Origin: Clostridia bacterium
Lineage (GTDB): Bacteria > Bacillota > Clostridia > Oscillospirales > Acutalibacteraceae
Direction of reading: 5' to 3'
Length of the DNA: 64,000 nt
NCBI GenBank assembly: GCA_017468425.1
Contig: JAFUIO010000013.1
Span: forward strand, 1 to 64,000
The translations under genes and the position numbers were made by a program. Each line of letters opens with the position of its first letter. Position 1 is the first letter of the stretch. The notes beneath the pieces are model-generated. The model was not told the origin of the DNA. It searched no databases and saw nothing but the letters and a program-made list of their open reading frames with translations. Below, in pieces: positions 24,568 to 33,396 of this stretch.

Positions 24568-25656
24568 TTAAAATTCAGGAATTTCAAGGGGTACGCCGCC
24601 CTGCACTGCTGATTCGTGAGCAATAATGCCGGGAAGTGACATCTGAATTGCAAAATCAACGTCAAGCTCAGGTCTCTTACCTTCCGCAAGGCAATCGATG
24701 AAATCTTTAACCATTTTTGCATCAGCACCGCCATGGCCGCTTGAATCTTCACCTTCAAAGCAGGTTGTAACGGGGATATCAATTTTTGCAGAGAATGTGC
24801 CCGGAATGCTTGAAAGGCTGGCTAAAGAATGTGAACGGTCAACAATATCGCGGCGGTCAGTTTCAATTGTTCCCTTTGTGCCACAAATACGGTAGTTATG
24901 GTCGTAGCTTGTGTATGCGCCGAATGAAACAAGAAGTCTGATAACTGCGCCTTTTGCTGTTTTGAAAAGTGCTACGCCTGTTTCTTTTCTTTCAGGAGTA
25001 TAGGGGTCATAGTGAACATCTGCTTCCATACAAGTAACGCTTACGCAACGGTCTTTCATAATGTAAAGCAACGGACCGAGTTCGTGTGTCAGATATCTGA
25101 TAGCAGGCTGCCATGTTCTCCAATGTCCTTCGGGATAATATGTTGGTGAAAATTCTTTAGGGTCAAGCGCGTGAAGATATTCTGCTTCTGCATAAGCAAT
25201 TTCACCGAACTGACCGTCTTCGTGCATCTTTTTCCATGTCTGGATAAAAGCCCAGTAGCAGCAGTTTTCTGCAGCCATATATGTAAGCTCAGGATGAGCA
25301 TTGCAGATATCTTTAAGCTCTCTTGCTTCTTCAATTGAATTAACAGAAGGTATTTCGCAGAGCACGTGTTTACCTGCTTCAAATGCCTTTTTAACAATCG
25401 GCACGTGGTAAACGGCTTCTGTTGCAACAATAACTGCATCTATATCTGATTTCAAAAATTCATCATAATCGCTGAACTGAATAAGGTTGGGGTCTTTTAC
25501 CGCTTCTGCAAGTTCTTCATAACCTGATTTTAAAATTGCGGGATTATGGTCGCAAACTGAAACAAGTTTAGCGTTTTTAACTCCTGCAAGGCATCTTGCA
25601 ACTGCAGTACCTCTGCCGAGACCTACAACACCTACTCTGATAATTTTTTCGCTCAT
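24568..25656 (-). CDS. Gfo/Idh/MocA-family oxidoreductase with altered EKP motif
   Basis: A 362-aa protein of the Gfo/Idh/MocA family. The Rossmann nucleotide-binding motif is VGLGRGTAVARCL at the N-terminus. Where the catalytic Lys of EKP is expected, the sequence reads CEIPSVNS, so the Lys is missing. A THELGP segment with a conserved His and GTIETDRRD of the C-terminal domain remain. AAGGAGAG precedes the ATG. It is a single-gene unit with its own promoter and terminator beside the inositol operon. Family members of this type act on sugars or cyclitols; the substrate here is unknown and the chemistry may differ from standard dehydrogenation. Confidence 0.82.
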   Translation of the reverse strand: MSEKIIRVGVVGLGRGTAVARCLAGVKNAKLVSVCDHNPAILKSGYEELAEAVKDPNLIQFSDYDEFLKSDIDAVIVATEAVYHVPIVKKAFEAGKHVLCEIPSVNSIEEARELKDICNAHPELTYMAAENCCYWAFIQTWKKMHEDGQFGEIAYAEAEYLHALDPKEFSPTYYPEGHWRTWQPAIRYLTHELGPLLYIMKDRCVSVTCMEADVHYDPYTPERKETGVALFKTAKGAVIRLLVSFGAYTSYDHNYRICGTKGTIETDRRDIVDRSHSLASLSSIPGTFSAKIDIPVTTCFEGEDSSGHGGADAKMVKDFIDCLAEGKRPELDVDFAIQMSLPGIIAHESAVQGGVPLEIPEF

Positions 25657-25685
25657 TGGTATCTCTCCTTAAAAGTGATGTAAAT

Positions 25686-25714
25686 ATTTTACCACAATTT
25701 GCTGTACAAATCAA
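25686..25714 (-). promoter_or_regulatory. Sigma-A promoter of the Gfo/Idh/MocA gene
   Basis: Minus strand TTGATT (25714-25709), 17-bp spacer, TAAAAT (25691-25686). Confidence 0.65.
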
Positions 25715-25773
25715 TACATATCGTTAATAGAAAAATTCTACCGTAACGCGAAATGTATTCACTCAAAAAGTTA

Positions 25774-25802
25774 TTGATTTATTGCATTTTTCAAGTTATT
25801 AT
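25774..25802 (+). promoter_or_regulatory. Sigma-A promoter of the second XRE gene
   Basis: TTGATT (25774-25779), 17-bp spacer, TATTAT (25797-25802). Confidence 0.6.
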
Positions 25803-25809
25803 AAAGGTG

Positions 25810-25823
25810 TAACAACGTTGTTA
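25810..25823. promoter_or_regulatory. Perfect palindrome, probable autoregulatory operator
   Basis: TAACAACGTTGTTA is a perfect 14-bp palindrome at the predicted transcription start of the XRE gene at 25847. Confidence 0.65.
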
Positions 25824-25846
25824 ATAACGCAACTGAGGTGAAAATT

Positions 25847-26926
25847 ATGAACATTTATTTCGGCGAAAACTTAAAGGAATTAAGACGCAATAAAAATCTG
25901 ACGCAGGAGAAGCTTGCTGATTTTCTGGGAGTTTCTTTCCAGACTATAAGCAAATGGGAGCGTGGCGACAACTACCCTGATATTACTATGCTCCCTGAAA
26001 TTGCATCATTTTTCAAAGTGAGCATTGATGATTTGCTCGGAGTTAACAGAGCAGAAAATGAAAAGGAAATTACAGAAAAGCTCCGCGAATACGACCATCT
26101 TACTGACGGAGAATTGATGAGCAAAATTATAAATGAACTCAAAGGCAAATATCCTAATGATTTTCGTGTGCTTATCAGGTATCTTGCCTGTCTTGTGAGA
26201 TTCAGAGAAGATTTACAGAGCGTTTATGATGAAATGATTTCCGTTTACAACAACATTCAGGAAAATTGCACTGACGACAGAATCAGGATAAAAGCCAAAA
26301 GAGCAATAATAGAATACTATCGCTCTCTGTTGGCATTGAACAAAGATAATGTAACTTTTGAAATGTGTGAAAACATTATAAAAGAAATGCCTGATATGCG
26401 CGACAGTCAGGAAATGTTCTGCACTTTTTATCCTGAAGGTCATCCTGAACGCGATTTAAAAATTCTCAATGCTATTGAAGAAAATTTCCTTCTGCAGAAT
26501 ACTTTTTATTCTCATTACTTTTTCTATGATAAAAAATTTGACGACCAATGGCAGATTGACTTTTTCAGAAAAGAAATTGAATTATTTAATTTTGTCTACG
26601 ACGACGGCAATTACGGCAAAATGTGGAGAACCGTAATGTATATGCACGGTCATCTTGGTGTGAGATATTTTCGGCTTAAGAATTTCTCTGATGCTCTTGA
26701 GAATTTCAGGACTATGGCTGAACTTGCACTTAAGTTTGATTCAATGGACAGAATTACAACAATGCACTCCGTAATGTTTGAGGGAAAAGAATTTGACAAA
26801 CACACTCTCGGCTCAACTTACATCGCAAAAAGTCAGATAAAACATCTGCTTTTAAACAAATATCCCCTTTCAGAGGAATTCAAAGAAAAAGACGAATTCA
26901 AAGAAATTATAAAAATGCTTGACTAA
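25847..26926 (+). CDS. XRE-family regulator with large helical sensor domain
   Basis: A 359-aa protein starting at 25847 behind GAGGTG. Residues 3-66 form the helix-turn-helix (LKELRRNKNLTQEKLADFLG, VSFQTISKWERGDNYP). The remaining ~290 residues are predicted helical and TPR-like, with alternating Tyr/Leu/Phe (YFRLKNFSDALENFRTMAEL). The domain could bind a peptide or partner, as in RRNPP-type regulators, but no cognate peptide gene was seen. It is divergent from the Gfo/Idh/MocA gene and convergent with the GH3 operon. Confidence 0.85.
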   Translation: MNIYFGENLKELRRNKNLTQEKLADFLGVSFQTISKWERGDNYPDITMLPEIASFFKVSIDDLLGVNRAENEKEITEKLREYDHLTDGELMSKIINELKGKYPNDFRVLIRYLACLVRFREDLQSVYDEMISVYNNIQENCTDDRIRIKAKRAIIEYYRSLLALNKDNVTFEMCENIIKEMPDMRDSQEMFCTFYPEGHPERDLKILNAIEENFLLQNTFYSHYFFYDKKFDDQWQIDFFRKEIELFNFVYDDGNYGKMWRTVMYMHGHLGVRYFRLKNFSDALENFRTMAELALKFDSMDRITTMHSVMFEGKEFDKHTLGSTYIAKSQIKHLLLNKYPLSEEFKEKDEFKEIIKMLD

Positions 26927-26932
26927 AAAAAC

Positions 26933-26963
26933 AGCGACAGAAGTATAAATTACTTCTGTCGCT
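26933..26963. terminator. Bidirectional terminator
   Basis: AGCGACAGAAGTA/TACTTCTGTCGCT, a perfect 13-bp stem with a 5-nt loop. The minus-strand side is followed by GTTTTTTT, so it mainly ends the six-gene minus-strand operon. Confidence 0.9.
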
Positions 26964-26970
26964 TATCAGT

Positions 26971-28008
26971 TTATTCCGAAAGGAAATCAAATGCAAGTTT
27001 ACCGCTTACAGAATGCTTGCCGTCGAAAACATCAATAATCAGGTTTTCTTCTGCGCCTGCAAGGGCATAAATTTTCTTGATTTTTTCGTGTGCTTTCCTG
27101 CTTGCTTCAAAGGGGAAAAGCTTATCTTTTCTGCCCGATTCAATCAATAATTTCCTTGGTGAAAGACTTGACGCAAAATCGTATATTTCACCAACAGATA
27201 AAATATTCGGAATATAGTTATCAGGGCAATGCCATAAAGACAGAATACTGTCACGGAATGTATTTACATATCCGCTGACAACTGTTTTCTTAAACCTTTC
27301 ATCAAGCACTGACGCGTAAAGTGCAGTAAGTCCACCGCCTGAAATACCCATGCAGGAAAGCTTATCTTTGTCTACATTTTCACATTTCAAAAGAATTTCT
27401 CCGCAGATAATCGCCTGAAGAATTCGCATTGATGCGGTTGTAATTCCGTACGGCAGAAGATGATGTGAAAGCTCATCACACGAACTTATATAAAACGGTT
27501 TAATCAGGTCTTTTCCGAGCCTTGCTTCACCGAATCCGAAAAGTTCAGGTGAAATAACAACAAGACCTCTTTTGGCAAGTTCATGGGCAAAACTTTTCTG
27601 GTAATTATCAAAATATCTGATACGCTTTTTCTTGCCTTTTTTGTTGATTGAAAGTATCTGCCTTACACCATACCCGTGTCCGCAAAGAGCAACCACGCCG
27701 CCTGCAGGAGAAGTTATTTTTTTCGGTTTTGAAATATACACAAGCATTTTCAGTGCTGAATTAATCTGAACACTGCATTTTTCAAGTGTATATGTTCCGA
27801 AATCGACACTGTCCCCTGCCTTTTCAAGACGAAAATCAGAATTTACTTCAATTTTGTCAAGGCAGAAAATTTCTTTTGCAGATGCGCGGATTTCGCTGTT
27901 AATTTTCAGAACATCTTCTTTTGTTTCAGCGAATTCATATGGGTCTTTATAGTTTTTTTCATAAAGCTCCGCCATAAATTTATCAGGAGAATAAGGACTT
28001 GTTTTCAT
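26971..28008 (-). CDS. Alpha/beta hydrolase, dienelactone hydrolase/acetyl-esterase-like
   Basis: A 345-aa cytoplasmic esterase. Nucleophile elbow GISGGGLTAL, acid in ESGRKDKLFP, His in FDGKHSVSG complete a catalytic triad. An N-terminal lid region precedes the core sheet (GVVALCGHGYGVRQ, oxyanion region). ACGGAGG precedes the ATG. It is the last gene of the minus-strand operon and could remove acyl groups from a glycoside or aglycone handled by the upstream enzymes. Exact specificity is not visible. Confidence 0.8.
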   Translation of the reverse strand: MKTSPYSPDKFMAELYEKNYKDPYEFAETKEDVLKINSEIRASAKEIFCLDKIEVNSDFRLEKAGDSVDFGTYTLEKCSVQINSALKMLVYISKPKKITSPAGGVVALCGHGYGVRQILSINKKGKKKRIRYFDNYQKSFAHELAKRGLVVISPELFGFGEARLGKDLIKPFYISSCDELSHHLLPYGITTASMRILQAIICGEILLKCENVDKDKLSCMGISGGGLTALYASVLDERFKKTVVSGYVNTFRDSILSLWHCPDNYIPNILSVGEIYDFASSLSPRKLLIESGRKDKLFPFEASRKAHEKIKKIYALAGAEENLIIDVFDGKHSVSGKLAFDFLSE

Positions 28009-28022
28009 TTTTTCCTCCGTTA

Positions 28023-30092
28023 TCAGAAAGTAACTGTACCTGCACTTATAATATTATCACTGCTGTTACCAACAAAAATCTCGTATTCTTTGTCAAGGCT
28101 CCATTCACCGTTTTCAGGATTATAGAACCTGATATCGTCAGTTTCAACTTTAATTTCTGCTGTAACTTTTCCGCCTTTTTCAACTTTAACGCGTTTAAAG
28201 CCTTTGAGAAGCTTTACGGGGCGATCAGTTTCTGTATTCTTGCTTGAAACATAAACCTGAATTACTTCATCACCGCAGAAATCGCCTTTGTTTACAACAT
28301 CGGCACAAACAGTTATTTCATTTCCCTCAACTTCACATACGGGATTTTCCACTTCAAAATCAGTATAAGAAAGTCCGTAACCAAAAGCAAAATGAGGCTT
28401 GATATTTTTCTTATCAAACAATGTATAACCGTGATAATAACCGTAGTCAATATTCTTTTCTTCACTGCCGATATGCAGGAATGACGGATAATCTTTTTCA
28501 TTTTCAGCTATTGTAAAGGGAAGCTTACCACCGGGGTTAACATCACCGCTTAAAACATCTGCGAGTGCATTTCCCCCTTCAATTCCGCTGTAGAAAGACA
28601 TAACAATACTGTCTGCGCAATCAATCCACTCTTTTATTACATAGGCACTTCCGCCCATAATATTGACAATCAGTTTTTTACCGAGCTTTGAAAGTTCTTT
28701 AATAAGATTTACATCTTCTTCGGGAATTCTCAAATCAACTCTGTCACCGCCTGAGCCTTTCGGCTTTTTCTTGACATTGCCCATATTGACAAGAAATTCA
28801 CCTTCCTGCAACCAGTCACTGCCGACACACACAACAATATATTCGCACTGCGAAGAAACTTCTTTTGCTTTTTTTGTATCGCAGCCGTTATAGAGCAGAA
28901 CATTTTCTTCGCCGAATCTGTTTTTCATTCCTTCAAAAGGAGTAATTGCATATGGGCTGAAAACATTGCTGCTGCCGTGGTCGCCTGTGTTTCTTTTATT
29001 TGCATATCTGCCTACAACTGCAATTTTCTTGTTTTCCTTCAAAGGTAAAGTTTTGTTTTCGTTTTTAAGGAGTACCATACCTTTTCCTGCAACTTCACGC
29101 GCAAGAGCAATATGTTCTTCCGAAAGAATAACACTTTCAGGTTCTTCTTTGTAATCAGGCAGAATTTTAATCAGGCTTTTCAGAACTCTGCTTACCGCAA
29201 GGTCAATATCGCTTTCTGTAATTTCGCCCTTTTTAAGCTTATATCCGAGCAGAGAATAGCGAAAAGTGTATGGCATTTCAACATCCATTCCTGATTTCAG
29301 ACTTCTTGCGGCATCGTAAATACCGAAGAAGAAATCGGAAAGTGCAAAGCCTTCAAAGTGCCATTTATTTCTTAAAATATCAGTAAGTAATTTTTCATTT
29401 TCGCAGCAATAGGTACCGTTTACTCTATTGTAAGCACCCATAATTGACATTGCACCTGCATCAATACATTTTTTGAAATGGGGAAGATAAACTTCATGAA
29501 GTGTTCTTTCATCTGCTATTGCATTAACGCTGAAACGCAAGTCCTCGATACTGTTGAGTGCGTAGTGCTTGGGACAGGCAATAATGCCCCTTTCCTGCAT
29601 GGCACGTGTGAGTGCAACACCCATTTTACCGAGAAGGAACGGGTCTTCGCCATATGTTTCCTGTGCCCTTCCCCACATGGGATTACGCAATAAATTAATG
29701 CAGATTCCTGCAAAAAGGTTTGCACCGCCTGCAGATGCTTCACGAGCAAAAGCCTTGCCTACGCGGTATTCAAGTTCATCATTAAATGCAGCACCGCGAA
29801 GCATTGATACGGGGAAACAAGTGCTTTTTCCGAGAACAATTCCGCGAGGACCGTCTGTAAATAATACGGGCGGAATGTTAAGGCGTTTACATCCGCCTGC
29901 TGGATATGGCTCTGCATTGTAAAACCTGCCGTTTTTCAGAAAGTTTTTTACAGTAATACCCATTGCACGGCCGCGGAGCATTCTTATTTTCTCCTTAAGT
30001 GTCATCTGTGACACAAGGTCGTTTGAAAGCTTATCAAGATTTTCTGCAGTGGGATTATCTTTGTACTGTTTTGTAGCCTGAATAAAATCCAT
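28023..30092 (-). CDS. GH3 family beta-glycosidase
   Basis: A 689-aa intracellular glycosidase (no signal peptide). The N-terminal barrel contains GPRGIV, RGIIACPKHYALNSIEDLRF (cut here to its core KHYALN) and the nucleophile Asp in FALSDFFFG (about residue 255). The C-terminal alpha/beta-sandwich and a fibronectin III-like end (GDEVIQVYVSS, RPVKLLKGFKRV) complete the usual GH3 three-domain plan. AAAGGATT precedes the ATG. Likely a beta-glucosidase or beta-xylosidase acting on an imported glycoside; 19 bp downstream of the TIM-barrel gene. Confidence 0.9.
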   Translation of the reverse strand: MDFIQATKQYKDNPTAENLDKLSNDLVSQMTLKEKIRMLRGRAMGITVKNFLKNGRFYNAEPYPAGGCKRLNIPPVLFTDGPRGIVLGKSTCFPVSMLRGAAFNDELEYRVGKAFAREASAGGANLFAGICINLLRNPMWGRAQETYGEDPFLLGKMGVALTRAMQERGIIACPKHYALNSIEDLRFSVNAIADERTLHEVYLPHFKKCIDAGAMSIMGAYNRVNGTYCCENEKLLTDILRNKWHFEGFALSDFFFGIYDAARSLKSGMDVEMPYTFRYSLLGYKLKKGEITESDIDLAVSRVLKSLIKILPDYKEEPESVILSEEHIALAREVAGKGMVLLKNENKTLPLKENKKIAVVGRYANKRNTGDHGSSNVFSPYAITPFEGMKNRFGEENVLLYNGCDTKKAKEVSSQCEYIVVCVGSDWLQEGEFLVNMGNVKKKPKGSGGDRVDLRIPEEDVNLIKELSKLGKKLIVNIMGGSAYVIKEWIDCADSIVMSFYSGIEGGNALADVLSGDVNPGGKLPFTIAENEKDYPSFLHIGSEEKNIDYGYYHGYTLFDKKNIKPHFAFGYGLSYTDFEVENPVCEVEGNEITVCADVVNKGDFCGDEVIQVYVSSKNTETDRPVKLLKGFKRVKVEKGGKVTAEIKVETDDIRFYNPENGEWSLDKEYEIFVGNSSDNIISAGTVTF

Positions 30093-30111
30093 TTAAAAGC
30101 AATCCTTTCCC

Positions 30112-30855
30112 TTAAAGTTTTTTCAGTTTTTTGACATCTCTCATAAGACATTTTTCATCGGAGAAGAAAGTAAACTCAATCATAACGATTCCGTCAAAAC
30201 CCTTTTCTCTTAACTTACCGATAACCATATCAATATACCTTTTATCTTTTTTTGCAAAAAGCTGTTCTTTAAAAAGGTCACGATATGACACGTGAACATT
30301 TTCTATAAAATCAAAGTTTTTCTCAATTCTGTCAAGGTCATATTCCTTTTTCTGATACCGCGACTGAAAATATGTAGTGAAATTATCTCTCTGCAAATCT
30401 TCTTTGAATTTTAGAAAAGCATATGTGTTATTGTTGAATGTATTATCGTGACATTCTGCTGAAATATTAAGATTATATTCACGTGCAATATCACACATTG
30501 TTTTTGCATCATTCAACAGATTCTCATATTCATTTTTGTCGGTTTCTTCGCTGTTTTTTGTTCCAAGCCATACACGCACAGAAGAAGCCGACATCTCTCT
30601 GGCAATAGCACATATTTGCCGCCACTCATCTTTTTTGTTACTGCCCACTCTGTAGTAACTTCCGTATGAACTGATTTTTATATCTGAATCAGTGCAGAGT
30701 TTCAGGGCTTTTTTTGCGTCTTCTATGCTTTTAACGTGAACATCTGCACCCCATTCTATATAGGAAATGCCTGCCCTCTTGGCAATGTCAACAACTTCTT
30801 CTACGGTTTTATTTCTGAAAGTCACACTTGCAAGACCGATTTTCAAATTGCTCAT
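30112..30855 (-). CDS. Sugar phosphate isomerase/epimerase-like TIM barrel
   Basis: A 247-aa protein of the xylose-isomerase-like/AP endonuclease 2 superfamily. Metal-binding positions are visible as YIEWGADVH, NISAECHDN and ENVHVSYRD, ending in FDGIVMIEFTF with a Glu. AAGGTGAT precedes the ATG. Members act as isomerases, epimerases or C-glycoside-cleaving subunits on sugars and keto-sugars. In this operon it lies between a flavoprotein and a GH3 enzyme. Function beyond the fold is unknown. Confidence 0.8.
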   Translation of the reverse strand: MSNLKIGLASVTFRNKTVEEVVDIAKRAGISYIEWGADVHVKSIEDAKKALKLCTDSDIKISSYGSYYRVGSNKKDEWRQICAIAREMSASSVRVWLGTKNSEETDKNEYENLLNDAKTMCDIAREYNLNISAECHDNTFNNNTYAFLKFKEDLQRDNFTTYFQSRYQKKEYDLDRIEKNFDFIENVHVSYRDLFKEQLFAKKDKRYIDMVIGKLREKGFDGIVMIEFTFFSDEKCLMRDVKKLKKL

Positions 30856-30876
30856 ATAATCACCTTATAATAATTT

Positions 30877-32658
30877 TCATTTGCATTCTGCCAGATACTT
30901 TTCAAAAGGCTCATCAGAAACAGGAACTGCACTGACTTCTTCAAATCTTACACCTGCATTATTGCTGATTGTAAGATATTTTCTCATTTCAGGGTTTTCC
31001 ACCTTGATTTCGCCGTTTTCTTTGAAAACTGCACCGCCTCTGCTGCCTGTTACGGGCATTTCGTTTATAATTGCCGTAAGCAGTGCTTCTGCCGATAGGA
31101 GCATATCCTTATCGTAAAAATAAGAGGAAATGCTTTTATGCTTTGCAGGATAATTTTTGAGTATACCACTGACTTCTGAAAGAAGTTTTTCACATTCTTC
31201 CTTATCTCTTAAAAATGCAGCACACGTGCTCATTTTTCTTTTTATGAAGCTGTAATCTGTATTGTCATCTTTTGTGAAATTTTCAGAAAGAGTCTGAAGT
31301 TCATCGGTTACTTTTGCAAAGGAAATATTATAATCAGTTATCTGCTTTTTATTCTTAATATGCCTTGCACACATCAGGCCGCCTACCTGCGTATCGTTAA
31401 GTGCAGAGCCGCCCGGTCTTACAAGTCCGAAAGAGCCTGTCGCTTCACCGATTACGTACAGATTTTCAACACACGATTCATAGTTACAGTCGGTATAAAC
31501 ACCGCCGTTATTATGCTGTGCACAAACTGCAATTCTCAATTTGTCTTTATGCAAATCGATGCCCTGATTCATATAAACATCAATAGCTTTTGAGTTGAGT
31601 TTTTCAAGACGAGCAATCGGTATATCTGCCACACTGTCAGTTTTAATCAGATATTCTCTGCCTTCGGCAAATAAATTTTCAAAACTGTAATCCGCAGAAT
31701 TTTTTGTATAATCAAGATATACGCGTCTTCCAAGTTTAATCTGCTCGTAAACAGCAATGTCCACCCCGGAAGACTCGTTCATTCTGCCAAAACTGAAAGG
31801 CCATTGATAACCTTTCAGAAAAACATAATCATTTGCCTTTTCACCTAATGCTTCTGCAAGAAATTCATATTCATTTCCGTCTTCATCAATGCTGACAAAA
31901 CGCGGAATTACCTGCATAAAACTGCCTGAAACATTCCAGCGGAAATCAATTGACGACATACCGTATTGCCATTGTGAAAAATTGCAGAGATTTACACCTG
32001 CATCAAGCAAAACACCTGTCATTCCGTGCTGTGATTCAGGAAATACAGAATGCTCATATATACACGCAGGGGCACCTGTTGCAGCAATTACATTTTTGGC
32101 TTCAATTATCTCAAAACTTTCTGTTTCTTTGTTGAGCACCGCAACACCGTAAGCCTTATTATTTCCTGTTATAATTTTAATAACCTGCCTGTTATCAAGC
32201 AAAGGAGTTTTGTTTGAGAAAAGCACTTTTTCTTCAAGCTTTTCGGTCATAATTTTTGATGTAAGCGGACCTACGGAAGTTGCACGGCAAGTGTCATCGT
32301 GGTCAGTTTTGTAGCCGGGAAAACTGCCGTATGAGTCGCGGGGAAAATTAACTCCGTATTCATACAGACGCATAAAACATCTTAAACTGTTAACAGCCTG
32401 AATATATGCCTTCACACCGTCAGTTGACCCGCCTGCAAACAAATCTTCCGCCATTTTCCCGGGACTGTCCTGAGAAAAACCGTCAAGCGAAAGTTTGTAG
32501 TAGGTCTGCTTGTCACTTCCTGTGTTGCGTGAAGTGCCCCAGAATCTGTTTTCAGTTATTACTGCAATATCTTTTATATTCTCTTTATAAAGCCAGTCAG
32601 CAGCACTGTAAGCCGCAGCACCGCTGCCGATAATTATTGCATCATATATCTTTCTCAT
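30877..32658 (-). CDS. FAD-dependent oxidoreductase, fumarate reductase/succinate dehydrogenase flavoprotein-like
   Basis: A 593-aa flavoprotein. Residues 7-20 are the FAD Rossmann motif (AIIIGSGAAAYSA). CAQHNNGGV and YVIGEATGSFGLVRPGGSAL match the capping/active-site and second FAD-binding motifs of FrdA/SdhA/NadB relatives. A C-terminal helical domain (about 470-560) replaces the usual one. No CxxCH heme motifs and no signal peptide. ATGA overlap with the SDR gene shows translational coupling. It probably reduces a C=C bond or oxidises an alcohol of the operon's substrate. Confidence 0.82.
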   Translation of the reverse strand: MRKIYDAIIIGSGAAAYSAADWLYKENIKDIAVITENRFWGTSRNTGSDKQTYYKLSLDGFSQDSPGKMAEDLFAGGSTDGVKAYIQAVNSLRCFMRLYEYGVNFPRDSYGSFPGYKTDHDDTCRATSVGPLTSKIMTEKLEEKVLFSNKTPLLDNRQVIKIITGNNKAYGVAVLNKETESFEIIEAKNVIAATGAPACIYEHSVFPESQHGMTGVLLDAGVNLCNFSQWQYGMSSIDFRWNVSGSFMQVIPRFVSIDEDGNEYEFLAEALGEKANDYVFLKGYQWPFSFGRMNESSGVDIAVYEQIKLGRRVYLDYTKNSADYSFENLFAEGREYLIKTDSVADIPIARLEKLNSKAIDVYMNQGIDLHKDKLRIAVCAQHNNGGVYTDCNYESCVENLYVIGEATGSFGLVRPGGSALNDTQVGGLMCARHIKNKKQITDYNISFAKVTDELQTLSENFTKDDNTDYSFIKRKMSTCAAFLRDKEECEKLLSEVSGILKNYPAKHKSISSYFYDKDMLLSAEALLTAIINEMPVTGSRGGAVFKENGEIKVENPEMRKYLTISNNAGVRFEEVSAVPVSDEPFEKYLAECK

Positions 32659-33392
32659 AAAATTCTCACATTAAATCCGCCGTCACAGTCAATTACCGTA
32701 CCGGTGCAAAAATCAAAGTTACCGTCTGCGATTGAAGAAACGCACTTTGATATGTCCTCAGGCTTACCCATTCTTTTTATAGGTGTTATGCCCTCGCTTA
32801 TTAATTTTTCGTATTTTTCTTTCACTTTGGCAGTCATATCCGTTTCAATAATGCCGGGTCTTATTTCAAGCACACTTACACCGTATTCGGCAAGACGGGC
32901 TGCAAAAAGCTTTGTAATCATCGAAATACCTGCTTTTGAAATGCAGTATTCTCCCCTGTTAACGGATGCAGTGTAAGCCGACATTGAAGAAATATTCACA
33001 ATACGCGATTTTTCATTCTTTGTAAGCAAAGGAACAAAACTCTGTGTTACAAAAAATGTGCCTTTAAGATTTATGTTGAGAAGATAATCAAAATCTTCTC
33101 TTGAAATTTCAAGAATATCTTTTCTTTCACGCGGTGCAACACCTGCGTTATTTACAAGCAAATCAATTTTACCGAATTTTTCTTCAGTAAAAGAAACGAG
33201 TTTTTTCACATCTTCTTCATCTGAAATATCAACGGGGATAAAATTGACTTTTCCGGGAAATTTATCACGTAATTCACCAATCTGTTCTGATTCTTTCCTC
33301 GCTGTCAGAACAACATCAAAACCTTTTTTTAAAAGTTCTTCAGCAATTCCCTTGCCGATTCCCCTGCTTGAACCTGTAACAACTGCGACCAT
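32655..33392 (-). CDS. Short-chain dehydrogenase/reductase
   Basis: A 245-aa classical SDR. It shows the NAD(P) motif TGSSRGIGKG, NNAG (LLVNNAGVAPR), catalytic Ser in NISSMSAYT and Tyr-x-x-x-Lys in YCISKAG. GAGGTGA precedes the ATG inside the end of the upstream gene. Similar to FabG-like 3-oxoacyl reductases in sequence, but the operon context (OYE, flavoprotein, glycosidase) favours a keto/hydroxy conversion on a small-molecule aglycone or sugar. Confidence 0.88.
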   Translation of the reverse strand: MVAVVTGSSRGIGKGIAEELLKKGFDVVLTARKESEQIGELRDKFPGKVNFIPVDISDEEDVKKLVSFTEEKFGKIDLLVNNAGVAPRERKDILEISREDFDYLLNINLKGTFFVTQSFVPLLTKNEKSRIVNISSMSAYTASVNRGEYCISKAGISMITKLFAARLAEYGVSVLEIRPGIIETDMTAKVKEKYEKLISEGITPIKRMGKPEDISKCVSSIADGNFDFCTGTVIDCDGGFNVRIL

Positions 33393-33396
33393 ATTC

